From Hysterangium stoloniferum (Eukaryota; Basidiomycota; Agaricomycetes; Hysterangiales; Hysterangiaceae), in contig WHVD01000098.1 in NCBI GenBank assembly GCA_015178975.1, forward strand, positions 62,001 through 126,000: a stretch of 64,000 nt of DNA. The letters run 5' to 3'. How positions within the stretch are numbered: the first letter of the stretch is position 1; every line of letters begins with the position of its first letter. Under the pieces are notes generated by a model. That model saw only the letters and a program-made list of their open reading frames with translations. It was not told the DNA's origin and did not search any database. Positions 11,016 to 22,191 of the stretch are shown in pieces. The translations under genes and the position numbers were made by a program.

Positions 11016-11389
11016 AACTGCTTGCTGTGGTGACACACAGATATGGTGTTAATAGGTTGATAAGATGATAAGATGTTCTATTCAAGGCTGGAGCTGAGCT
11101 CCTTATATACATTTTGGTCTGAGACATTTTAGAAGATTCTAGAAGATCTCAGAATGACATTATTTAGAATTTTCTAGAATTTTCTAAAGCATTATATGTA
11201 GAAGATTCTAACTATTTCTAAGACACTAGAATATTCTACAATATTCTATCTACTGTTGTACCTATTTCTAACTGTTCCTTTGGAAGCCACTGGAATATTC
11301 CAGGAGTTTCTGGTTTTTTCTGCAGTAGCATACATGATGATGTAATGTTTCTGCATCTGTGTATGTATGACATCTGTCGCACTGTGTGA

Positions 11390-11475
11390 TTGTCGCACAC
11401 CTTGTGACTGTCACATGCCTTGTGACTGTTGCACACCTTGTGACTGTTGCACGCCTTGTGACTGTTGCGCCTTGT
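11390..11475 (+). repeat. 18-bp tandem repeat in family-3 LTR
   Basis: About four and a half copies of a unit of the form TTGTGACTGTTGCACACC. The copy at 26225-26290 has only three degenerate units. Confidence 0.8.
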
Positions 11476-11899
11476 TGTAACAAATATCACTTGCTGTGAC
11501 AAATGTTCCCGCATGTCATGTAATAAGTACCAGGTGATATTATTATATAGTTATTATATTTACTTTTAGTTAATTATAATACTATTTTATTATAATAATA
11601 TATTATGTGTGATTATTTCACATTGCGTTTTGTCCTTGTCGGAGTTTGAAATGTCATGTGAATATCATGTGATCTTTTATGGCTGACGATTTTATTTTAT
11701 TAAAACAAAAAAGAATTAAATTCATATCTAGCTTAGATTTGACTCTAAAAATATGAAATAAATTGTAAAAATTCAATTTATTTCTGAAGAATATGTATAC
11801 AAAGTTTTGTAAGTGATATAAATACATTTTAATTCAATTTCTCAATTCTCTTTGTTTTTGGAGGGGAAATTAAAGGAAAAATCACTAAAATACATAACA

Positions 11900-12168
11900 G
11901 ATCAACTGAGACCACTTCAAAAAGTACCATTTCTCTCCTGAGGAATTCAGATCAAGGGAACTACTAGAAAATCCTAGCGAACTAAATTGTAAGGACAAGG
12001 AGTATGAAGTAGAGGCCATTGTGGGACACAAGAAGTATTGAAATTAACTACTTTTCCAAGTCCAATGGAAAGGATATGGACTGGAAGAGGATACTTGGCT
12101 AAATGGCAATAACCTTCATAATGCCCCCACTCTTCTCAGGGCTTACAAAACTATCTATTGGATTTAAT
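11900..12168 (+). pseudogene. Chromodomain end of pol from relic element C
   Basis: A degenerate but recognisable copy of the element A pol end: YEVEAIVGHKK near 12005-12040, then WKGYGLEEDTW near 12065-12100 and APTLLRAYK before a TAA near 12166. Two in-frame stops lie within it. The family-3 LTR at 10385-11899 sits directly upstream, so the rest of pol has been separated or lost. Confidence 0.75.
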
Positions 12169-12346
12169 GACTATTCCATCTCTTTGTGGTGAGAACACTG
12201 CTTATTATTTCAACTCTACCATCCCTTTACCTGTTCCCCCTCAGCCTTTTCACCTCAACAACTGAGCAGAGTTCAAATTAATATAAAAGAAATGTAAATT
12301 CACTAAAGAAATTTTCATCCCTCTTTCTCTTAACCCCACGACAAGC

Positions 12347-14080
12347 ATGCAAGCCAGTACACTATGTCACAGGAACAACAAACCAAACCCAGACTCCCAA
12401 AACTTCAAAAGAATACTACGACCCCAAGCCACTACTCCTTCTACCACCTCATCTCATACTGAAAATGTCAAGCACAGTGCAGGTAATTCTGGGATGCCAT
12501 CATCGACACATTCCATGGCGAAGGACAATACTGCAGGAATTTCCATCAGCTCAGGGAATGAAACTGCTGTTATATTGTATACCCCCCCCCCAGGCTCCGG
12601 CTCCCAACTTCAAAAGGTTACCTCAGCCCCAGACAATGATTCCTCCTCCCTCACCACCTCGAATAGAGAATGTCAAGCACTTTGAGACCCACCCAGAAGC
12701 CTCTTCATCAACATGTTCAATGTGGATGGGTTCCATCCAGAGGATTGTGTCTTCACCCCCCAAAGTTTGGGGAGCTCCCATGGGAACCTGGAGCAAAACC
12801 CCCCCACCCACTCATAGTATTTTCCCTTCAACCGAAGAGGAGATCAGGAAGAAGCAGCAGTCCAAAGCATTCTCTGTGCAAGTTCAGGAAGAACTACAGA
12901 CGCTCAAGAGGAAAAGGAGAGAGGAGTACTTAGAAGGACAACAGAAGGTGGGTGTTAGGGTTAATGTCACCTCTAAGCAGACATGAAAGGAATGGAGGGG
13001 AATGGAGGGAAGCAGTAATCCTTCAGCCATTGATCCTCCCCCAGGCCATAGATGGACAGACTTCGCTGAAACGGATTGCAGTGATGGCAGCACACCTTGT
13101 GTTCAGAGTGTAGGAAATTGTTATGACCAGAAAACCTGCCAGACTCTGGACACTACCCTATAGGCAGGCACCCACACCCTTTATGCACTAGTTATCAGTT
13201 AACCAGAATACCCGCCGGGACCCAGACGATGAACCTGCCCATGTCCAACCTTCATTGTCTCATAAATCAGTCACCAGAATACCTGCTGGGACCCATGCAC
13301 GTCATACCTGTCTATCTCTGACCCTGTCCCACACATCAGTCACCAGACCCCACTCGGAAAACCCATCAGCTCTCTAACTGAGCCCCATTCCCGTTATTGT
13401 CAAATGACCTGTCACATTTCAGACTCCACTCCCACCCCATTCCTGTTATGGTCTAATGACCTGTCTCATGTTTTGGACTCCGCCCCTGTTCCGTTCCGCT
13501 CCTAACACCTAATTTGGTGTTTACTTATGTCATTTCATGATTACTAGTTTGGATTTTATTATTACTGGATTTGGTATAACATACATTCCACAGTCTATAT
13601 ACATAGTCTGGCAGATGTTGTACATACAATCCAGTCAGAAAATCAGCTAAGATTCCCCCCAGTAATCTCAGTACATTTTCCACTCTATTCCTCTCTTTGA
13701 AACACACCACTAATTACCTCATCGGAGCCCACAGGCTCCGACCTATCTATCACTCAACCTCCAACCCATCACTGCCCGATCCCTCAACCTCTGTGGAATT
13801 CCCACAGTTGACCCTCCAACTTCTCAATCCACCAACTACTCCTGGACTCCCTGGGATTCCCATCCACCTGTCTGAAATTGGACAACATGATCTCACAAGG
13901 GCACAGCCTATAAGCTGAAGCCAAGTCCTACCAGTTTCCGGAAAACACTCTGATAAGCTCTGTGTGCACTCCTTAACAGAAATAAGAGCAAGAAGGGAAA
14001 GGACGGCATCACTTCTATGATTGGGACAAAGTAAGGAGGATCAAGCTGCAAAGCATTGCATTATGATATGGAGATTTAGT
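12347..14080 (+). pseudogene. Relic of the sense ORF behind pol in element C, split by an LTR
   Basis: Downstream of the chromodomain relic, in the same order as element B, there is weak but clear similarity to the B gene at 32384-33328. HRWTDFAETD followed by GSTPC (near 13045-13100) matches EKWADFAETD...GGTPC, and after the LTR at 13119-13978 the text resumes with FYDWDKVRRIKLQSIAL (near 14015-14065), matching FYDWELLRRIKLQRIVL. The N-terminal part is rich in Ser/Pro and out of frame in places. It confirms that this gene belongs to the element lineage rather than being a chance insertion in B. Confidence 0.6.
13119..13978 (+). repeat. Solo LTR, family 6
   Basis: An 860-bp LTR, TGTTATGACCAG to CTCCTTAACA, flanked by the 5-bp duplication GAAAT (13114-13118 and 13979-13983). 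It splits the sense ORF relic of element C. The shared block AAGCTGAAGCCAAGTCC lies at 13912-13928, 50 bp from its end. Confidence 0.9.
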
Positions 14081-15239
14081 TGAGCTACCTCCCAGACCCC
14101 TCCCACAATGTGGACCCCAGGAAAGAACCTATCGGATGGGGCCCATTGACTTGTCATCCAATTTGGAGGAAGATCGACTGTGCTACCCAGCCTACAATGA
14201 TAAGTACCTAGGCATGGACTGCCAACAAGGATTTTTACTTCCTGACAAAATTCACTTCTTTACGAGTGACCCTAACCAGCAAAGGAAGTTACCAACTTCC
14301 ATCAGGGTTTGGAGGGGGTATTGTCTGACCAACCCAGTGATATTGTCTGACCCCACCTACCTCTCCCTGTGTCCATCTGTCTCTTCTGTGCCCTCACTGC
14401 ATTGCTTCACACCCTTTTCCGAGCAGTCAGAAAGCCTTGAGAGACATCCCACTGGCCTGCCTCCTTTTCCTTCCATACCATTACCTCTTCCCTCAGCAGA
14501 TTCTCCCTCTGCACCCACACTCTCTTCTGTGCAAAAGCCACCTCCCACACCGAGTTCTTCCTCCATGCCACTGCCCTTGTCCACATTAGAGCCCCCTCCC
14601 ACACCAAGGATCACCCCACCCTTCTGCATATTACCTGGCCCTCTCGTAACCACCCCCCCACCCAGCCATGGAAGCCTTTGAGGAGCTTCCCCCAGCCATG
14701 GAAGTCTTCGAGGAGCCTCCCCCATTGAGTGAGAAAGTGAAAGGGAAACAGAGAGCTGATGTCCAGGATGACGAGCCCCTTGTCATCGACCCCACTCCTG
14801 CTGACCCTGTTTGCAGTCCTCCACCACAACAGCAGCCTTCTCCCCTGCTCTCTCAGGATGTCGCCGATTTGGCTCACTTTTCCCCAACAGGTTGGATATG
14901 TATTTCCATAAACTACCCCTCTGACCATTTCACTGTGGGACATACACTAGAGTGACTAGGACAAACCTTGCAACAACCCCTCCTTAAAGGACAAATCCAA
15001 GGGTATAGTAGGTCACTCATGCCGTCAGACTGCATGAATCAGCTTTATTTATGCATTAATGACCCTAAGGAACAGTTGCACTTAGCATAGAACTACTATT
15101 GATTTCCACTTGCATCTCACATCACTCAAATCATCTTTTCTCCCCTCAACTCATTACTTTGTAGACTCATTCTAAGGAATCACACCACAAGGTCGATTCC
15201 ATTTCTTTTTAGTTGTCTTAGTTGTCTTACCATCACTAA
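14081..15239 (+). other. Degenerate 3' internal region of element C, no clear gene
   Basis: Open frames at 14136-14681 (181 codons) and 14668-14955 (95 codons) are rich in Pro, Ser and Leu with short repeats of EELPPAMEVFEEPPP type. I see no known domain. They lie between the end of the sense ORF relic and an LTR tail, so they are probably the decayed 3' internal part of element C. I would not call them genes. Confidence 0.4.
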
Positions 15240-15360
15240 AGTCGACTAAGGTTATTTACCTTTTATATTGTACTTCAATAGTCAATATACAGTCATGTCA
15301 TACCTAAATGGTCAATATTCTTCATATATAGAATAGTTAGAACTTCCACAACTCTTCACA
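15240..15360 (+). repeat. Degenerate 3' end of a family-1 LTR
   Basis: The last 100 bp or so resemble the end of family-1 LTRs (a GTCAATATTCTTC block, then an AGAACTT stretch and the closing ACTCTTCACA at 15351-15360). This is consistent with being the remains of the 3' LTR of element C. The left boundary cannot be set. Confidence 0.5.
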
Positions 15361-15475
15361 CTCCCCTATCTCCATCTCCATGTATATGCTTTACTTGCCA
15401 CCTGACACAAGTTGGATTTTACTCAATAAAGTTGAATGATGATTGAAGATTATTCAACAATATCAAGTACAGATG

Positions 15476-15949
15476 TGTGAAGGGTATGCTTTTACCACAG
15501 TTTCATTGTGGTAAAACACTCCTTTTATTTTATTTATATTTTACATATTCTATTCATATTTTTCTATCTTTCATATTCTTCGAATATTGCATATTTCATT
15601 AGTTCGAAGCATTGTGTATACTTGTGGGTGCACTCAGCACCAATTAGAACTCAGACACACTTTAACCCAAGAACCACCACTCGTAAGACACAAACTAGGT
15701 CTACTACGAGCGGTGATCAGGGTAACGTGTCAGCTACTGCATAAGTAGCAATATCTGAACTACTAAACACTTCTGGCCTCGAACTATAACAGTCGAGGCC
15801 TCCACTCGAACCATCGCACTCGTTGACTCCTTCGTCATCTTGTGCTCTTTCTCTCATTTTCTCTTATATTGCACCGAATAGGTCAATATCCTCCTTTTCT
15901 ACTCATTTCTTCGTATATAGAACGGTCTGAACTTCTACCACTCTTCACA
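15476..15949 (+). repeat. Solo LTR, family 1 short variant
   Basis: A 474-bp LTR, TGTGAAGG to CTCTTCACA, flanked by AGATG (15471-15475, 15950-15954). Its first 100 bp contain a perfect 10-bp hairpin (TTTTACCACA and TGTGGTAAAA around a 7-nt loop) that other family-1 LTRs such as 72-714 lack. Confidence 0.9.
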
Positions 15950-16293
15950 AGATGCCTTTTTTGACAAAGTATTAATTTGTCCTGTCAATAAAGCTTGAGG
16001 CAAATATAGGACACAGAGGCTCACAAATAATCAAGTCAAATATGGTCTTGGAAAATTTTGATGATTATATAATACAGTTAACAAAATAATTATGGTACAG
16101 GTTTTCTGACTGACTTTCCTTGCTCCTATCATAGCCCTTTTATGCTATTTATCATTTACCTACAGTATGATGATAATACAATATTAGAATGAAATCATTA
16201 ATGATGTCAAACTGAGACAAAGTTGAAGGTTAGTTGAATATTGAGTCAAAGAATCTCAAAAAATAGTTGAGTTGGAAGTCAAGTCAGAAATTG

Positions 16294-16545
16294 TGTAATC
16301 CCATCGTCAATTGGGATCACTGGTGGTCACATGAGTTGACAGGACCACGGTGTATTGTCCAGAACAAGAACAGGATACAGGCAGATGCAGCATACTGTAA
16401 GGTAAGAGAAGGAAAACTACCTAGGCTTTATATGCTGTGATCACATGGTAGAACAAAAGAAGTGGAACAAAGGAGTGGAACAAAGGAGTGGAACAAAGGA
16501 GTGGAACAAAAGGACAATGAGTAAGACTGGGGCACCAGGCTTACA
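16294..16545 (+). repeat. Solo mini-LTR, family 8
   Basis: A 252-bp insertion with TGTAA/TTACA ends, flanked by AATTG (16289-16293, 16546-16550). It holds four copies of a 14-bp unit (GGAGTGGAACAAAG type) at 16455-16510 and a TATA-like TTTATATGC. No coding capacity; it could be a solo LTR or the remnant of a TRIM-like element. Confidence 0.7.
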
Positions 16546-16797
16546 AATTGAGTCAGAAAATCAAAGGAATGTTGAAGAAAGTTGAAGGAAAGTTGAAGGA
16601 ATATTGAATTGAATTTGAAATTTGAGCTTGTAGGTTCAAGACACCACCTCAGACCCTTTTTAGTATTGTTTTTAGTACCTTACATTAATTCCCATTGTTC
16701 CCCACCTTGTCATCTACTTCCCTTGATCTATTTAATACTTCACTTCTGACACAAATTGGATTTCACTCAATAAAGTTGAATAAACAATCAAAGAATA

Positions 16798-17055
16798 TGT
16801 TAGATTTGGAAATACAATATCTATTAGAATGTTCAAGCTGTTATAAGTCCCAAGTAGGCATCAGTCCAGATGTGACTGTATGAGTCCCAGTGTTGCATCA
16901 GAAGGACCTTATAGAATATGTATATATAATCCATTATATCACACTAGACCAATAGGTCCAGTAGCTCAGTGGTTTAGAGCACTGCTTATATAATGCTAGA
17001 GGTCCTTGGTTCAATCCCAGGCTGGGTCAATTCTTTTCTACATATACCTTTAACA
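16798..17055 (+). mobile_element. 258-bp LTR-like insertion carrying a tRNA-like unit
   Basis: Ends TGTTA and TAACA, flanked by GAATA (16793-16797, 17056-17060); the duplication can also be read as 7 bp (AGAATAT). Comparison with the uninterrupted family-4 LTR confirms a clean insertion. Inside is a tRNA-like sequence at 16955-17028 in the same orientation. Its position near the 3' end argues against an ordinary tRNA-headed SINE. Confidence 0.65.
16955..17028 (+). tRNA. tRNA-like sequence, probably a tRNA-Ile(UAU)-derived pseudogene
   Basis: Acceptor strands GGTCCAG and CTGGGTC pair with two wobbles. The D arm (GCTC/GAGC) and T arm (CTTGG/CCAGG) are sound. Both Pol III internal promoter boxes are intact: A box TAGCTCAGTGG at 16962-16972 and B box GGTTCAATCC at 17008-17017. 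The anticodon arm is poor: the loop reads CTTATATAA, two bases too long, and its stem is mismatched. The isotype is a guess from TAT in the loop. Confidence 0.5.
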
Positions 17056-17277
17056 GAATATTCAACAATATTGAATGCAGATGCCTCATTTGACAAAGTA
17101 TTAATTCACCCTGTTAATAAAGCATGAGGCAAAGATAGGACACAGAAGCACACCAGTAATTATGTTGAAGAAATTTCAGATAGAAGTTGAATTAATAATA
17201 TAAGAGTAATAATACAGATTAAGGTATAGGTTTTCTGACTGACTTCCCTTGCTCCTATCATTGTCCTTTTAGGACAA

Positions 17278-17466
17278 GGTAATGAACACATCAAATAACA
17301 AAACATACAATTATTGATTTTAATGTTGACAGTCATCAGACAAACAGGCATCTGATCAACACCAAGCCCATCTCTACCTGATTCTGACCTATCACTGCTA
17401 CATACCAAAAGCGGCACGACCCTTACAGGGTGGTGGTCCCCGGTGTTTTACATTCCATACATCTAC
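17278..17466 (-). other. 3' flank of the first NTPase gene
   Basis: Nearly identical to 54925-55104 behind the second NTPase copy, so it belongs to the duplicated unit, probably as 3' untranslated sequence. Stop codons prevent a coding extension. Confidence 0.6.
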
Positions 17467-20347
17467 TCAGCCACATCCACCAAACCATTTTGTAGCAGCT
17501 TGATGCCCTGTCAGCACAGGCAACATCTGCCGCAGTGCAGGGACACCATAATCGCGAGAGTGATTGATAAACAGGGCATCTTTTGAGCGATTAATCATCG
17601 CTTGAATTGCTGCGCTGACTTCATTAGTGATGTTGCGGTATGCGCTAAGGCCACGGAAATCAATTTGGTAGCGGGGAGCTTCCATATCATACATTGGGAG
17701 TCGGAAGTTGTATTGGGTCGGGCGTGTGACAGTAATACCTTGGTTCTCTGTTAAGGCATAACAATGGACGGCAGCGATATAAGGCAATTTTTCGGCATGC
17801 GAAAAGATAAAGAGGTCTTCGGCAGATTGGATTCCGACCCCACAAGGATTCACCGACTGACCCGTTTTGTCTTGGTCGAGATTTACTGAAACTGTTTCTG
17901 GAGAGACATTTCCTCGACTAGAAAAGTAGACAGGGGCCATACGGTCGGTAAGATCCTGATTCAGCTGACATACAACTGCTGTCCCGCGTAACCAAATTGC
18001 CCAGGCGTATTTATCACGCATCGGAGTAGAGTCATTTGCCTTCGCATAGTGGGAGAAATGGAAGTAGGCATCTTCAAATGCATCTTCAAAAGTTTTGCTT
18101 GCAGAGGTCAGGCTCAGCCGCGTACGGTTAGCAGGTATGGATTGACGAAGATCCTTCCATGCGTCATCGGTAAGAAGGGCCTTGTAGTAATCTGCGACTC
18201 TCACGGGTGTCTGGTATTTGAGGTCACAGACCTTTCTTAATCCATTAATCGCGTGGTCCATCGCAGAAATACTGAGAGCGCGACCAATCAGCTCTCCAAT
18301 GGCGCCTTGCCATGCCAAGCCATGATCAACAAATTCCATCAACAGATGCCATAAGTCCATGTATCGGCTCCCATTCATATTGTAATTCATGATCTGCGCG
18401 GATGCTTCCGCAATAAGAGGCTCAGGGGATGATCCGGTCACGATTGTTTGCCTGTTTTCATGCACCGAATAAAGCATTCGCAGGTGGTTACGCACTAGTT
18501 CTTCTTCGAATCGTTTTGCATAGACGGCAGCAGGAGAGAGGTCAAGAAGAAGTCGAGCAGAGAGAATGGCAATTGATGACACATCAAGTTTGGCTGGCGC
18601 CTCTGGGGGCCAAGTGCGGCCAGAAAGCTTTTCACGGATAATGTGCATGATTACATCGTCCGTCATACTTGCTTCCGAGCCTTTACGAGACAAATAGCTC
18701 GAATAGAATCTGTAGTGATGAAGAGGAATGTGAGGTTACAAAACAATCAAGTTAGGTCAACCTACAGAGGTCGTCCAAATTTTGCCGCAAATTCCAAAGT
18801 ACCAACAGAAGTCAAGGTCGCTTTGTTGGGGACAAGGGGGTTGGCAATTATATGAACATCAAATGGAAGTTCCGTAAACGGGGCAGGAAGAAGACGTTCA
18901 TCATCTCTTTCGCGAACAGATGGTGCGTTCTCTTTCGATGGTGCGAGGCGAGGAATTTGGCTTGCCGTCGAGAGACTGACGACTCCAAAAGCGCACATGA
19001 CCACCTCGTTTAACACCGACTTCATGCGCGAGTACAAAGTATAATCCGATCCTATGTCTATTTTACGATGTGTGTAGAGCACATGGACCTCGTCGAAAGA
19101 AATGAGGATGGGGCAGACAGAGTTCGACGGCCAGTTAGAACAGCGCTGCTTCAAACCCTCCTGAAGCTCTTGAAAAGATTGCTGGACATTTTGAAAACGG
19201 CGTGTTTCAGCATTTTTGACCACAACTTCATAGAACCTCATTCTCCGCAGCGGATTCGCAAAGAGATCATAGAAGAGCTTCGCCATTTGCACATATGTTT
19301 TTGTACCCATAGGAATAAGCTGCTGGACTTCAAGATGTGCTGATGCGAAGAGAGAGGATAGGAATGATCTGATGTACGCTTTGCATCTAACTTCGTCTGC
19401 TGTACCTGGTGCAAGATAAAAGTAATTGCGCACTGCTGTGTCGGAAAGAGGGTATGCTGGAGTAAATGTGATCAACTCTCCATCAAATATTCAGAATCCA
19501 TGCCACGGACCAAAATAATTTTTCCCAAGCTCCTCGCGTAAACACATGGGGAAGAGAATCCGCTCCATGGCAACTACGTCCACAGTCTTGGATTTTCCCG
19601 TTCCAGACGATTGGGCGATGGGGATAATTTTGGCGTAACTTTGCTCTACCGGTAGCACGTGAAGATCATCGATGGCTTGGAGCAAGGTTGCGTGCGCGTT
19701 GCCGTGGTATTGCATACCCCATGCACTTACTACGGCTAGATCACAAATCTGGTCATTGTGGTAGTGACTAAGGTTATGGACAGACGTACCATCCTCTACG
19801 CCAGGATAAATGTGAGTATAATATCAGAATGAAATGGGGGGAGATCAAGCGTACTTAGTTCCATTGGAACGCCCAAGGCCACCTTCGGCCACATTGGATT
19901 TCGGAGCTTTGCTGTGATTGTGGTTAAACCCGAACGAATCATCCAACAGTCCGAAATATACGCACGATGCATAATTAGACTACTCCAATCATTCTTTTCC
20001 ACACCGTTCCGCATTCCAATATTCCATTGTTCCAACTCTTCTGTTTCCAACCTTCTCAGAATGTTACAACTTTCTTCCAAGCCTGGAGGCGCGATAACAC
20101 TGCTTTTCAATTCTGTCTTCGCTACTTCCGAAAGGAGGCATTCCAAAACTTGCGCACACAGCAGAATCCACTGTGCATGATTGGCCTCTGCAAACCTTGA
20201 CCACACGAAAGACTCCGAATACAGTTTCATCTTGATGTTTAGCGCATCTAGGTCAACTCCCGCTAGGTCCAGCATCGAGGAGGAAGATGAGGCAGAAAGG
20301 CCTCCTGAACTAGGTGTGTCAACATCCATTCCATGATGATCCATCAT
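17467..20347 (-). CDS. P-loop NTPase, first copy (903 residues, 4 exons)
   Basis: Exons 19855-20347, 19511-19795, 18766-19456 and 17467-18709, with introns of 59, 54 and 56 nt (GT...AG), keep one frame of 903 residues. The first residues are Asp/Ser-rich. A Walker A motif (QSSGTGKSKTV) sits near residue 230 and a Walker B-like PILISFDEVH near 375, so the protein should bind and hydrolyse ATP or GTP. The 408-residue C-terminal part has no motif I recognise. The layout resembles expanded P-loop proteins of Agaricomycetes, some of them related to Crinkler-type NTPases; that link is from memory of the family and is not proven here. Intron 2 removes an in-frame TGA that both copies share, which supports the splice model. 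Intact; a second copy is at 55105-57994. Confidence 0.8.
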
Positions 20348-20944
20348 TGTGGCTAGGATTAAGCTTGTGGGTTTGACGTTATAATGCTCGTCACGTCTTG
20401 CGCTCTGGTGTGATGTGATGTCACAGCGGTCACCCGTTTATGCCTAGTACATCCATATTTATAAGCAAATTCACCTATTGATCCCAACTTTGGACATAGA
20501 TTTATGTCTGAATGTGGGAGTCCGTTGCCACATAAATCTATGATGAGATCTCTGATCTCCCTCGCTCGTGAATAATTCCTACCTAAATCTCAGTAATTCC
20601 AGTACCTCCCGGCAACTCGCTCGGTCCGGTCGCTGCTCTATGCCCTGCAGCGCCCGCCGCTGATGCCGCGCGGCCGAGTTGCCTCGGCTACCGACCTCTG
20701 GCGCTGTGGCCCGCCCGATGCCCGCCCCCTCTCACTCGTCGCCACCGCCGCCGCTACCGCATTTCTCAACCGGTTTGCTTCGCTTTTTTTTTTCGCTTTT
20801 TTTTCGCTTTTTTTTTTTCTTTTTCCTGTTATTATAACTATTCTTGTGCCTAATTTTAGTGTATTGTAATACACATTATCTTTCGAAGAAACAAATTCTT
20901 AATTATTCTTATCTATTATATTCATCCCACCCTCCTTTCTATGC
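20348..20944. other. Upstream region of NTPase gene plus a GC-rich patch
   Basis: The first 100 bp or so are shared with the upstream region of the second NTPase copy (CTCTGGTGTGATGTGA; CAGCGGTCA), which could be promoter sequence. At 20610-20820 lies an unusually GC-rich patch ending in T-runs split by CGC (20786-20820). I see no gene in it. Confidence 0.4.
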
Positions 20945-21438
20945 TATTCATTCCCAGAGATCCTTGGCCGCTTGTTTCCTTTATCACCATTCCTAGTCTC
21001 TTCACCTGACACACCAGCACCTACTTCTGCCACTCCTCTCTTCTTTCTGGGACCTCTTGGCTAGCCAGCATCAGCATGCTTCTTTCGAGGCTTCAGAGGA
21101 GGTGCAACAACAGCTCCTTCAGTTGACGACTGTTTGCCATGTAAACATCTCACTCTACATTCAGCGGTCGTCAACCAAACAAACTTGCATGTTCCTGCCT
21201 CTAATGTGTCTGCTAATTCTTGAAGAGGAGCAAGAGCATTGCTAAGCTGGCTTGGGTTGATGAACTCAGCAGTCCAGCCAACTAGCTCTACTCCAAAGTG
21301 CTGGACAATGTCCCGCTCGTAGTTCGAATATTGCATTTGAACATTATCAAGTCCAGTAATTTCACCTAAAGTAATATCAGATTTTAGCTGGCTTAAAATA
21401 GTGAATACACTTACTGAGTTTTGCATTAACTCGCTCAC
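20945..21438 (-). pseudogene. C-terminal fragment of an uncharacterised Agaricomycete gene family
   Basis: The reading frame shows NYERDIVQHFGVELVGW (near 21300), a leucine-rich stretch, then GTCKFVWLTTAE and a basic tail KPRKKHADAG. The same layout (YHVIFNGWP, L-rich, GTCDWKKLTEE, basic SDAGQK tail) occurs in the relic at 29300-29670, so this is a recurring module. I know it only as an unnamed protein family in Agaricomycetes. A TAG at 21061-21063 interrupts a further basic tail. Its 5' part is missing where the LTR at 21472 begins. Confidence 0.55.
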
Positions 21439-21471
21439 ATATCATGGTCTTGAGGTGCACTGCCTTGGCAG

Positions 21472-22191
21472 TGTTACGACCGTGTCGCAACCCTATCGGC
21501 CCCGAGGTTATCGCCACTTGTCAACGTTTCAAGTCATCCTCTCGGAAACCATCGGCCCCGAAGCTGACGAATGTTTCGCGAAGATCAAACTCCATTTACG
21601 CCCACGTCAAATAACTTGTATTGTCTGGTCAAACTTTGATACGTCCCCTTTATTATGTTGATCCGTTCAATCTTATGTTTCGCATATGTCTATCTATATT
21701 TGTAGTCTTCGAACCATTTCCTTTTATCGTAATCCCGCTCTCGGTTATCATCGGCCTCCGAACTAATCATAAACTTCCCGTTCCTAGTCAAGCTTATTGT
21801 TAATACCGTGTTCCGCCCTTCTCCCCATTAGTATTTTCCAGACGCCTGTTACTTGTATATGAACCCGCTGTAATTGTAGTTACTAGGCAATCAGAATATC
21901 GACTCAGAATACCCTCATACACCTGTATCAGTCTCATACTAAGAATCCCCCCATCCGCCTTCGCGTGCGCTCGCCCACTTCCGGCCCCGACCCCTTGGCC
22001 CGACGCTCGACTTGTCCTTCGATTCCGATCGGTATCACGCTGAAAGGTACTCACTAGGATTAGTCTTCGCCCGCCCGAAATTTAAGGACACCCTATGGAT
22101 ATTTGCGAGGGCGCAGCACATAAGCTGAAGCCAAGTCCTTCCGATCGGTCCCTGTCGGCCACCGATATTAGTCAGTTTCCAGTTCTTAACA
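21472..22191 (+). repeat. Solo LTR, family 2
   Basis: A 720-bp LTR, TGTTACGACC to TTCTTAACA, flanked by GGCAG (21467-21471, 22192-22196). The shared block AAGCTGAAGCCAAGTCC lies 53 bp from its end. Confidence 0.9.

Larger units (their letters stand above)
10385..11899 (-). repeat. Family-3 LTR, truncated, minus orientation
   Basis: This is the reverse of the LTR at 25802-29009. Its start, read on the minus strand, is TGTTATGTATTTTAGT at 11899, and its last 180 bp or so are missing where it meets the family-2 LTR at 10384. A TATA-like TATATAAGGAGC lies on the minus strand near 11100-11111. It lies inside relic element C. Confidence 0.75.
15403..16643 (+). repeat. Family-4 LTR with two younger LTRs inside
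   Basis: Starts TGACACAAGTTGG and ends GGTTCAAGACA, flanked by the exact 5-bp duplication CCACC (15398-15402 and 16644-16648). Removing the two nested insertions (15476-15949 and 16294-16545 plus their duplications) leaves about 505 bp, matching the 495-bp uninterrupted copy at 43101-43595. Confidence 0.85.
16747..17277 (+). repeat. Family-4 LTR, 3' truncated, interrupted
   Basis: Starts TGACACAAATTGG and follows the family-4 sequence (CTCAATAAAGTTGAAT; GATGCCTCATTTGAC; GGTTTTCTGACTGACTTCC) until about 17277, where it runs into the 3' flank of the NTPase gene. It is interrupted by the insertion at 16798-17055. Confidence 0.75.

Noticed and set aside
14136-14955. Pro/Ser-rich open frames as a host gene
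   Set aside because: Low-complexity composition, no start context or introns, and a position inside a decayed retroelement.
16955-17028. Functional tRNA-Ile gene
   Set aside because: The anticodon loop is two bases too long and its stem is mismatched, so it is unlikely to make a working tRNA.
19489-19491. TGA as a nonsense mutation or recoding site in the NTPase gene
   Set aside because: Both copies have it, and it falls inside a 54-nt intron with good GT...AG ends whose removal gives a continuous frame.
17467-20347. Firm assignment of the NTPase pair to Crinkler effectors
   Set aside because: Only the P-loop and Walker B-like motifs can be seen; no signal or LXLFLAK-type header and no C-terminal effector domain that I can name.
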